The notes beneath the pieces are model-generated. The model saw nothing but the letters and a program-made list of their open reading frames with translations. It had not been told where the DNA came from and ran no database searches. This document shows, one piece after another, positions 10,723 to 21,300 of a stretch of DNA of 64,000 nt; positions within the stretch are counted from its first letter, which is position 1; each line of letters opens with the position of its first letter. A program made the translations under genes and the position numbers. Origin of the DNA: Sphaerolaimus hirsutus (lineage: Eukaryota; Nematoda; Chromadorea; Monhysterida; Sphaerolaimidae); contig OZ038452.1 in the NCBI GenBank assembly GCA_964036195.1, positions 27,973,785-28,037,784 on the forward strand, given 5' to 3'.

Positions 10723-13700
10723 CTATTGCTGCTGAACATTTGCTGGACTGTGCGGCTGAGCCACGTGTCTGTGTCTTTGTCTGGCGAAACGTCTTTCCAT
10801 TTCATCCAATAAACGGGGCGTATAGCGCACCACCAAACGCACGGTGCCCTGCGTAGGGTTGGAAAAAAAACGTTTTTTTTTAACTCGATGTTTATTTTTT
10901 TTTAAAAACGTTTTTTTTTAAAAGCTCCCAGATATGACCTAGTGTCAACATAAACACCTTCCCGGACAAGTTCACCACCCATTTTTTTATTTCAGTTCGA
11001 ACGCAATATCTCCGTCCATGGGGGTGTTATAAAGCTGAAACGTTGTATATATAAAGTTGTGAGACCCCCTTACTCCCCAACAATGGGGGGAGGTGCGGCG
11101 ACTCACTACAGGGTGGGTCGCCCTATATGCAACAATTTTTGTGGCGTTTTTGGTGTCCCAAGCAAGTTCACCACCCACTTGATAAGCTACACTTTGAAGG
11201 CTATATCTCCAGCTGCGAGGGCGGTAGAAAGCTGAATTTTGGGGGATGTCTTGCCAACAACCCCCCTCACAATATACCAGTGGGGCGGCTGCCGACGACT
11301 CACTAAAGCATGGGTCACTGCATATAAAGTTGATAATTTTTTTAAGAACAGCCCAAGTGTCAGAAACAAGTTCGCCACCCAACTGCATTACAAAAAAATG
11401 TTGTGAGAACATACCTGATATAAAATTGAATCAGATTTGAACCCTAGTTCTGCTCATAAAATTTTTTTCAGTAGGGCACCCACCCTGTCCCATAAACAGC
11501 AGACTGAAAATTTCACTTTAAACCAAATTTTTGTTTCACACTTTAAAAGTTGGTTTACAAAGTCCCATAGAGAAGTGTTTAAGGTTCAATATTGTGTAAA
11601 CAACATAACCTCTAAAATGCCCCGATAAAGAAATTTATTTGGGGTGAATTTTATGACATCATAATGACATCACCACAGGAACAAAATTTGCCAAAATTTT
11701 CATTTTTTCATTCACCCCAAATAAATTTCATTATGGAGGCATTTTAGAGGTTATGTTGTTTACGCAATATTGAACCTTAAACACTTCTCTATGGGACTTT
11801 GTAAACCAACTTTTCAATTGTGAAACATAAATTTGGTGTAAAGTGAATTTTTTGTCTGCCATTTAGGGAGGGGGTGAGTGTCCCATTCAAGTTTGCCAGT
11901 GCCTACAGAGAAAATTTCGATCAGGAGATCTAGGCTTCAAACTGGATATAATTTTTCTTCTTGGATTGGGATCGTTACTGGAGGGTTGTCTGGGATCATA
12001 TTTTTTTCATATTGGGATTTTTTTTTTTATTTGAGAAAGGGATCGTGACTGGGGTCTGTGTGCGGTATTGGGGTGGGGGTCATTCTGGATAGTCTTTCAT
12101 TCAGATTTTTCATATTGGATACTTTTTGAATTATTCAAGATTGGGATCAGGTCTAGTTCAGGGTCTGAATAGTCTTTTTCAAATGTTTGATGAAATTTTT
12201 TATAATTTTTTGGGATCAGGATTTGTGTTTGGTTTCTGGGGTCAGGATTGTGGGTCCCAATGGTGTCTGGCTTCACATTTTTAATCAACCAAAGCATTTA
12301 AACAAGGTGGTGGACTGCTTTAAACAACTTTAATTTTTCTCTAGTCTTTTTCTTTCTTAAAGTCTAAACCATTCACTTTTACAAACACAATTGGGTGGTG
12401 AACTTGTGTGGGACACTCAGGTCGTTTAAAAAAACAACAACTTTAAACGGAGCGACCGATGCTGTAGTTGGTCGCCGGCGGTCATCCCGCCGGTGAATAG
12501 TGAGGGGGGTGTTGTCAAGACATCCCCCAAATTTCAGCTTTTTAACCCCCCCACAGCAGGAGATATGGCCCCCGTAGTGCAGCCAATCAAGTGGGTGGCG
12601 AACTTGTTTGGGACACTAAAAACGCAGGAAAAAATGTTGAATATACGGCGACCCTCCCTGTAGTTCGTCGCCGTGCCTCCCCCCATTGATGCGGAGTAGG
12701 GGATTGTTGAAACTATATATATACAAATTTTCAGCTCTTTAATCCCCCCATAGCCGCAGATATTGCGTCAAGAGTAAAATAAAAAATTGGGTGGTGAACT
12801 TGTCCGGGAAGGTGTTTATATAGGTATATCAGACACTGGCAATACTCTGTGATGTTAAATATGGCCATATAATGGCTGTGGAGCCATGGGATAGCATTAT
12901 AAGTGGTGATTTGTGTCAAAAATATCCATTTTTCGTCGACATATCGTTCGTATATCGCCTTATCGTCGACATATCGTGACTTCAGGTAAAGTTTGGCACG
13001 GAATGGTGATCAAACAAAGTTATAAAAGGAGGTTGTTACTTTGGGAGTGAAGTTACACATTGTGGAGGTACATGGAAGCACATTACCTCAATATTATATA
13101 TTACAGCGACATTTGTCGGCTTATTCACCCATGGTAGCGCATAGAAATGGATGTTTTGATACTAAAAATGCAACAAAACCAATGAAAACAACCACCAATG
13201 TCAATTTGTGTGTGAAATTGCGCGCTTGCGCGCAAAAATTTTGCAAAATACCTAGTGCTTAGTACTAAAAATTTTGGCCGATGTTTTTTTTTAAAAAAAA
13301 AACATTTCGGACGTCATGTTTTTTTTATAAAAAAAAACGTTTTAAAAAAAAAAACGTTTAAAAAAAACATCGGCCAACCCTAGCCCTGCGTGATTTTTTA
13401 ATTTTTTCAATTGTAGGCTTTTTGCATAGTTGTTAAAACGTATCTACGTTTACTCGATAAATACGGATACTCGAGTACTGCGTAAATACGTTTACGTTTC
13501 TCCCAGAAAAAAGTACCAGTACTCACTTAGTCGCGTACTTTTTAAAAGTACCCGAGTACAGAAAACGTATTTCAAACGGGCTTTTTATAGGCTTGTTAAG
13601 GAAAAAAAAGGGAGAGAAAAGCTGAAAATAGAGACAAAATATCCAAAATAGCACAAAAATAGGCAAAAACACAAAATAGTGAAATGGATATTGGAAATGG

Positions 13701-15740
13701 TGAAAAAGATCGAAAATTAGTTATTTTGTGCGAAAATTGTTGCAAAATTTCACAAAAATACCCACTTTTACGTTTTCCGGGGACAAAAGTAATTTACTCA
13801 CGTTTACTCGTGAGTAAAAGTAAAAAATAAATTTTCTGTACGCACCTGTGAGTAAAAAAATAAATACTTTACGTTTACTTTCGAAAAAGTTTAGTACATT
13901 AAACAACTCGATTTTTGCATCTAGGGGAAAGTGGGTTGTTCTAGTGTTAACTTAACGGTGCACCTTACGGTGTCAACTTTACGGCGTAAAATCATAAATC
14001 CGTTTATAAACATTTTGGGTTCACCAGAAATAAAAATGTGTCAAAAACACAATTACAAATTTCCCAAATTTCGACGGTTTCCTAGTTTGCGCGGCCGCAT
14101 GCAGGTAACCCGCAGCAAACTTACTTGAGCGTTTTTCAATAATTCCACAGCTCGCTCGTGGCATTCGTTTTCAACGTTCTGTAGAGGTGGGGGGGGGGGG
14201 GCAATTTTTATTTTGAAAATTAAGTGTAAAATACGGGGGCTCGCGGAGTTCAACATGGGCTTTTTGGGTTTACATGTGTAGAATGCATAAATGGGAAAAA
14301 TTTCAGTCAAAATGGGATAACACCTAAAAATAGGTAAACATATTTGCTGCATACACATGAACTAGTGATTTTGAATGTGATAATATGCAAAAAAAGTTTG
14401 GAAGTTACCGATTTTGAGCGAAAATGGGGGCAAAAGTTATCATTACTCAAAATAAATTGATAACTAGCCGATTTGGGGAGCAAATGTAAACTCACTACTC
14501 CATTGACAGCGATTAATTGGTCACCCCTCTTTAAAGCGCCATGCCTGTCTGCCATACCGCCAGGTATTATCCTAGAGATATAAATCGGGCTATTTTGTTC
14601 CTTCCCACCCATCACATTGAAACCTAAACCTTCTTCCGTTTTGTTTATTTGAACAATTCTCGGGTGCGAGTGACCCTCGGCGGCGGCAAAAGCTGCCACC
14701 TGAAATTTTGGAAAATGTTTACGTATTTTGAACGATTTCGTTGGAGATTTGTTTGCGAGTGTTTGTTGAGAAATCATGACAATGAAAAAGGTTACAATGA
14801 GAGCGGCATCTTTTAGATATCGGGTGGGTATCCCACTTTTTTATGTCTACTATCGATAGTCGAAATTCTGCAAATATCTGATATCGACATGAAGCGGTAG
14901 ATAAAAAATATTTAAAATAATAAAAAATGTGCCGATACCAGTGCGACACCATATATTGGCTGTCCGGACATCAAAAGGCAAAGTGAAAAAATTACAACGC
15001 AAACGTAACTCAGTGCCCCCCCCCCCCCCCTGATGAAATAGTGACATCACAAAATTCCTCACATTTTCACCAAAAAATGAAGGAAAAAGAAAAACAAACT
15101 GTAGCTTTTGCGGCGGCATTAGCTTTAACATCTTTCGCACCATCCAATTGCACAGTGTTGTAAACATATTCATAAACTTCTCTGACTGAACCGAAAAACT
15201 CTGATTCCAATACAGTTCTCAATTGGGCCAATTTTGGACTGTTTACTTCGCCGGCTGGAACAATAAAGTCTTAGTTAAAACGATTTAACATGTGGATTTG
15301 TTTATTAAGTGATTTTGCAGGCATCTTTCTAAACAGTTTGCCAAGAAGGCACCATGCCCATACCACAGGGGTGAAATTTTAGGGGGGGGGCGCTGCGACG
15401 TGATTTTGCACCTAGAGACTCCAGCCAAGCGAGATTCACTTTGCATAATATGCACAGCGCACAACAACTTGGCAAACCGCCAGTCAAGTGGTCAGTGACA
15501 GTACATTCACCACGGTAAACAAACAGATAAGGCAAAATAAATTTATGGAAAAACCAAATTCACAACGTGACCAGAACTCACTTTGTTGTAGATACTCGAT
15601 CAGTTCGATTATACGCTGTATATCTGCGAGAAATGATTTTTGGCACCCGTCCAAAGAACATCAAGGTAGTCTATGAGCACTCAAACAGCGTAAAAATATG
15701 TGGAAAACTTGCCATTATCTAAACTGAGCTGTTCCGACAT
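10723..15740 (-). CDS. lin-7: LIN-7 (Veli/MALS) scaffold protein, complete six-exon gene
   Basis: LIN-7 is a small adaptor that joins CASK/LIN-2-type MAGUK complexes through an L27 domain and binds receptor tails through a PDZ domain, at cell junctions and synapses. Exons on the minus strand: 15740-15713, 15623-15582, 15254-15100, 14699-14496, 14178-14125 and 10848-10723. Every phase agrees and the total is 202 aa, close to the family's usual length of about 200. Residues about 10-75 form the L27 domain ([17 protein letters not shown]). Residues about 90-172 form the PDZ domain, with carboxylate-binding loop GLGF (100-103) and the family hallmark [13 protein letters not shown]. The C-terminal tail begins VRLVVRYTP and is basic. 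The start ATG (MSEQLSLDN) matches the short N terminus before the L27 domain. The first intron has a GC donor (GCAAGT). The last intron (14124-10849) is about 3.3 kb because of a hAT-like insertion abutting its acceptor. Identity is firm; expression is inferred. Confidence 0.95.
10854..13382. mobile_element. hAT-like element at the lin-7 exon 6 acceptor
   Basis: The ends are TAGGGTTGG and CCAACCCTA. A perfect 8-bp duplication GCCCTGCG lies at 10846-10853 and 13383-13390. On the lin-7 strand this 8-mer reads CGCAGGGC, so it contains the acceptor CAG and the first codon (GGC) of exon 6. Near the ends are long A/T runs alternating with ACG. The interior around 12840-13260 matches, inverted, the element at 43000-43691. 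Its own body is split by foldback element 2 (10953-12816). No transposase is seen, so it is non-autonomous. Confidence 0.85.
10953..12816. mobile_element. Foldback element 2, nested inside the hAT-like element
   Basis: The left end AACACCTTCCCGGACAAGTT is the reverse complement of the right end AACTTGTCCGGGAAGGTGTT. TA flanks both sides (10951-10952 and 12817-12818). The related, uninterrupted element at 43000-43691 reads straight through the site (GTCAACATATATAATTTAGG, inverted), which supports insertion at a TA-rich target. The arms contain further inverted blocks, including a palindromic centre near 11510-11830. The open frames inside come from repeats. Confidence 0.78.
13428..13911. mobile_element. 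hAT-like element, ACGTTTACTCG core
   Basis: It lies between direct repeats TTTTTGCAT at 13419-13427 and 13912-13920. The ends are AGTTGTTAAAACG and AAACAACTCGA. The core repeats words such as ACGTTTACTCGTGAGTAAA and GTACTTTTTAAAAGTAC, so most of it can fold on itself. It sits in lin-7 intron 5, just upstream (on the lin-7 strand) of the element at 10854-13382. It shares its core word with 59781-60073. Confidence 0.75.
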
Positions 15741-16568
15741 GATTCCAGGCATTAAAACTGCGTTTCAAGTACCAATAGCCCGACAATGCAAAACGATTGA
15801 TCTTCTTAATCTGGATTCTATACGGTACGATTGGAATTTATACGCTTGAAAAAGAATATTAAATGAGTTCAGTTGTAAAATAAGCGAGTAATACAATCGA
15901 ACGCTGTAATCTTTGTACAAACAAAAACTGTAGTGCAATTATGGATAATATTTTCAAAGGATTTGCGTCAAAAATAATAACGATCTATATAAATTTGCGA
16001 TTTAAGATCAACGCTTTTTCTTTTTAGATGAAAGTAGTAAATTTCAAGTATTGGATACGCACATTTAAACGGTTTACCGTAAATCCTCGATTAGTATCAT
16101 CAGTTGAAAATTTACCACACAAGCGAAGTTAGAAAAGATTACTCCATTCAATATTTCCCCCAGTTTGATTGTTAGAACATAATGGTTCCATACTACAGCG
16201 ACTGTACCTTTTTTAATACCACCTCCGGCCCTGTAAAATGTAAAATATCTAAAAAAGACATTTTTAGACATTTTTCATGACATTTTACGTGACTTTCGGC
16301 ATGGCATTACATTGGACATTTTACAGGGCATTTTACAGGCTCTGCGAGTGGCACCTGAAGGCTTATTAAATGCAGAATTTGGGTGGATTAGTCGATGCTG
16401 GGCACAATAAATTGGGGGGGGGGGGAATAGTCGATGACCGATGACTGAATACACGATAGTCGATGACCAAATTATTGCATAAACACACTCTGACAAAATA
16501 TAAAGACACCGGAGTATAGGTATTTATTTATGTAAATACATGACAAGATCATTCTATAGTTAGGATTA

Positions 16569-16950
16569 CCGTATTTCCTCGAAATACCCCCTCAAAATGA
16601 AAACTTTGAATTTCTACCCCCCCCCCCCTCGAAATATCCCCCAAATATAATGTAGGTATACGGAACGTAAATGACAAAAGCTACGGTTGGTGATCCGGGA
16701 AACACAGAACACACGTGAAAAACCATGACTGTATTATGTTAGAACAGGGTTTATCCATAAAGTGTTATACATGGGGTTTTTTGTTGCATTTGTCGACGTA
16801 TTTGTACGTTACAAAGAACAATTTAGTACTGGTATTTCAAAAAAAATTCTGGCGAAATAATAAACCCCCTCGAAATACCCCCCCCCCTCGTTTAACCCCC
16901 TCCAAATTCTCACTCTGAAAATATAAATGGGGTCTTTCGAAAAAATACGG
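16569..16950. mobile_element. TA-target MITE, CCGTATTTCCTCGAA ends
   Basis: The left end CCGTATTTCCTCGAAATACC is mirrored on the right by GGTCTTTCGAAAAAATACGG. TA dinucleotides flank both sides. The interior near the ends is C-rich, then G-rich (CCCCCTCGAAATACCCCC words). Same family: 19978-22381, 20988-22162, 25779-26200, 30669-30977, 44967-45476 and 62800-63297. Non-coding. Confidence 0.75.
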
Positions 16951-17140
16951 TATTCAGTTTTGCTTCATCATTCAAATATGTTATGGTAGATTTAAGCGCG
17001 AGGGTGGGAAGTCAGCTATTTACTACTCATCAGTAAACTCATCAGTTTACTATGTAAAAATAAAAAGTGGCGCCAACATCCAAATGTGACAACAAAAATT
17101 CCCAATAAAAATTACCATAAAAAACAGTCATGGAATGCAT

Positions 17141-18206
17141 CATACTTGTTAAAAGTACTGAACTTTTTGCGGCTGGGCTGAAAGTTGTGTTAAAAACTGA
17201 AACAATGTTAAAGTAAAAACTTTCAAAAGGTACGCGGTAAGGTGAGAGAGTACAGGTATTTTTCAGAGGAAACGTAAATGTATTTACATCACGTACTCGA
17301 GTATAGGTATGTATTGTTCGAGTCTACGTAAATGGAGCAGGCCTGATACGCACATATGCCCGTTTTTTTCACTTGACACTTTTTCAAGTGATTTTCAGAT
17401 ATGAGTGAAGTGAAAAAAGTTTACTAATGTCATTGCGCAACTTTTTTTCACTTTACTCATATCTGAAAATCACTTGAAAAAGAATCACTTGAAATCACTT
17501 GAAAACGGGCATATGTGCGTATCGGGCACGTGTGCGTATCAGTGCACGCCCAACGTAAATGAGGCGTCTAATTCTAAAAGTCGACAAGTCCACAAAATGC
17601 GATTTTGAGTAAATCGAATTTTAAGTTTCATTTCCAATTCCAGGTCCGTGGTGCGTGTCCAATGGGGCTCTCTCGTGCTCAACATTAAGTTCCAAATGTT
17701 AACAATAAAGTGTCAAATTTTCAGCCCCTGCTCTCAACGTATAATGGAAAAATTGGGTGTCTATAAAATTCTACTCATAGACTGAACAAAACCGTTTTGG
17801 GGAGGAAAATGCACTTGTCGACTTCTTGCACTCGAGAACATTTTTGTTCTCGCCGGCGTTGCGCTTGCCTTATAGGAAATTTATGGACTTTTAGAAATCG
17901 GTGTCCATGATGGACTTATCACATTTCTTGCGTTTTTCCCCATAAAATAAGGCTGCGGACTTGTCGACTTTTAGCCCAAAACTAAGTGGACTTGTCGACT
18001 TCTTGCCCAAATTTTTTGCATTTTTCCCTAAAAATGTTAAATTTGGCACTTTGCCATATGGGCATGTGAGGTCAAAAAATTTATGGAAAATGATGAAAAA
18101 TGTGCGGGAGTAGCCCCAGATGACGTTTCCGGGCCTAACTCAACATTTTCATATTTTGGACTTGCCGACTTAGAATTGGACGCCACAAATACGTTTTGAC
18201 AACTAT
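17141..18206. mobile_element. hAT-like element with GTCGACTT core and nested hairpin
   Basis: The element lies between direct repeats GGAATGCAT at 17132-17140 and 18207-18215. The ends are ATACTTGTTAAAAGTA and its approximate complement TACGTTTTGACAACTAT. The interior repeats GGACTTGTCGACTTCTTGCC words, and a separate 218-bp hairpin element (17335-17552) is nested inside. No coding content. The surrounding interval 15741-18317 otherwise shows no gene. Confidence 0.7.
17335..17552. mobile_element. 218-bp hairpin element, copy 1
   Basis: An almost continuous inverted repeat: GATACGCACATATGCCCG on the left returns as CGGGCATATGTGCGTATC on the right. The flanking duplication is ACGTAAATG (17326-17334 and 17553-17561). 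The second copy is at 24243-24472. It is non-coding, and a transcript would fold into a long hairpin. Confidence 0.75.
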
Positions 18207-18317
18207 GGAATGCATGTAAAATTCACGCAAATGCAAAAGTAAAAACACAGACAACACCATATTTACAGGTTCTTCTAGCTATAAAGTGAAAGAGATGTAA
18301 AATAGGTAGCAAAAAAA

Positions 18318-21300
18318 TCAGACAGTAGCATTCTTGTCAAACACTTCCTCTTTCTTCCAATGTAAATGGCACTTTGAAGTACAAATTTCTATGAACAGAA
18401 AAAATGCACCAATAATTAAACCAATAGACAATGCTATGAAGGTACCTCCAAGTCTGGACAAATGTATGGCGTCTTGTTTTAGTAACGAATTAGTTGCATC
18501 ATCACATGCATTGTCATAGTGTTGCAGATGTTTGCTCAAGAGATTTGAATATTGTTCATATGCACTCAAAATGGCCTCATCAAAGATTGGTATAAACATG
18601 GACCCAGGTAAAAACTTGAATCCCATGAAGTGGTGCATTAAGTCCAACCGGGTACCCTGCAAATAATGCTATGATTTGAGAAAATGTGAAACTTAAGTAT
18701 CAGTAACTTTTTGTAGTAAAAAAGTAAACTTATATGAAATTGATGTGTCCCTGTTAAACCTTATTTTAATATACCTATGAGTTGTTTTCATCAATTAAGG
18801 GATAACTTGTACAATCAGCATTATTTTCATCAGCATTTAAATATTTTTTATAATTTTACATGCTAATGTTTTCAGACTATTGTTTTTCTATCTCTTGACA
18901 TTTTGCCAAACTTATGCAGCATTTGAAAAGCAGCATAAAAACTCACTACTGCATCACAAACTGACACATTCCTTGAATCATATATGAAAAATTTGTTGTG
19001 AAATTCAACCAGAAATTCATCAAAAGATGTCAAAATGTGGGTAACTGTAGGGTTGTCTCTGAGAACTTCAAAAAGACTGGCATCATACTGAGACATGGAT
19101 ATCACTGAATTTGGAGATGACATCCAAATACTTGTCAAATCACGGAATGGATAGATTTCAGATTCATTTATAATTCCTTGAAGCATGCTCCTTCTATCCC
19201 AAATCAACAACTGTGCCGTGCCCTCTTGCAAACTAAAAATTAAATTGTCAATTTCATGCTTTGTCTGTTTTTCTGGCGGGATCAGTTGAGTGGCCAAAAC
19301 TAATGATTGGTACAGTCCAGTGAACAGTCCTAGTGCTAGTGACAATAGAATGAGAATTATGCCATTGTATGAAAAGGCACCACCCTGTAAAGATTTAAAG
19401 ACTGTATATTTAAATACCTACTTAGCATGAGAAAAATGGTAATTTTGGTATGGTTGAGTGTCGGGCTCAAACACAACTCAACTCGACTCGACTCGTGACT
19501 CAAGTGTAAAATGGGTGCCAAAAGACTCGACTCAATTCAACCAAAAATATGGCCATGCCTCGAGACTCAAGGTGTTCTGCATTACTCGGCTCAAAAATAC
19601 AGAAAATTTCGAGTTGGGGTGCCCCATTCAATCATGCCCAAAGACAAAGTTTTAAACACTTTTTTCAAAATTTGCTTGTGAAAGTTTCAAAGATGTCACA
19701 AAGGTGTCAAAGATGTCATAAATGTGTTTTATTGTGCTGGAAAGGCACAAAACGTGACACACAATTGTCAATTAGACATACGTTCTGCACACTATTGAAA
19801 TCTCTGATAATAACACTGGCACAATGTTTGCAATGTTTGTTCCAGCCGAGCCACGGCTTGCCTCTGTCCACATTGAACATTTTTGGCACTAACAGGGCAC
19901 ATTGAATGCACAATAGAACCATTATGAATTGCACCCTGCGTGTTACTGGCGTGTTTGGGTTATAATACCGTATTACCTCGAAATACCCCCAGGGGGTTTA
20001 TTTTTTCACCAGCAAAATTTGAAACGGGTATTTCAAGGGGGGTTATTCGAGGGGGGTTTATTCGAGGGGGTCTATTATTTCGCCAGAAATTTTTGGAAAT
20101 GTATCCATACTCAGACGTAGAAAAATCAAACAATAACATAGATGTATATGTGTTTATAGCAGAGTTGTACAAATACTGGTATTTTTGGAAAACGTAAACG
20201 TAAACGTAAATACCTTTTCCAAATCAAAAGTATAAATACTAAAACGTAAGGTATTTTTAAAATACCAGGGAAAACGTAAAATAAAACGTAAACGTAAAAA
20301 CTATATTAAGTGTGAATACAAAAACACAATGTTTTTTAAACAATATGGATGTTCATATGATCTCCATCAACATTTCCTGCTTACCTGTATTTTATATACC
20401 ATTTAGAATGATGGGATCAGGAAATTGAATTGGGATTGGAGTTGACATTTTGCGTTGTTGTCAACTACTGGGTGTAGGGCCATAAGGTGCCAATTCCGTA
20501 AGAGGAAAACTAAAAAATTATGAGTGAGAAGTAATGGCAAGTTGAATGGCAAGTAAAAATTGAAAGAAAAGTAAATTTGTAAGTGAAATGACAAGTTAAG
20601 TGTCAAATGGTCGTCATGAGAAAACACTAAAAATGTTTTTGACTTTTTTTGCATTTCAGTTCTCCCTCACAAAAATACTTTCCTTCAACTTTTTACTTTT
20701 CACTTGCAAATTGGTGTTTGAGTTATCCAATTGCGGAATCAGAACTCCTCAACATTAGAACATGTTGAACTCATCATAATACACTTTATTTGTCAAACAA
20801 TACGGTTCCGTGTAGCATATTTTTACGTTTTCTCTGGTACCCGGGTAATTGTGCCAGGAAAACGTAACAAAGCGTAACGGTATTTTTGGAAAGCGTAAAC
20901 GTAAATGTAAGTATAAATACCCGAATAACCGGGTATTTTGGGTAAACGTAAATACGTTTTCGCAACTCTGGTTTATAGGCATATATACCGTATTACCTCG
21001 AATTAACCCCCCCCCCTTGAATCAACCCCCCCTTCGAAATACCCCCCTAAATTTCGGCTGAGGAAATAATAACCCCCCCCCCCCTCGAAATACCCCCCTT
21101 AAATTGAGTGTAACGTGAACGTACATGACAGATACTGCAGTTTGTGATCAGAACCAGGGTTGGTTTTATAAAAATCATTTGTATACAAATTGTATAAAAA
21201 TGTATTTTATTTTTATTTTATTCTTGTTTCATTTTATTTTATTTTATTTTATTCCAAAATAATAATAAAATAATAAAATGAACCATTTTACAAAAAATTT

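Noticed and set aside
10987-11412. 141-codon minus-strand open frame
   Set aside because: It lies wholly inside foldback element 2, and similar frames occur in the other foldback copies with different breaks.
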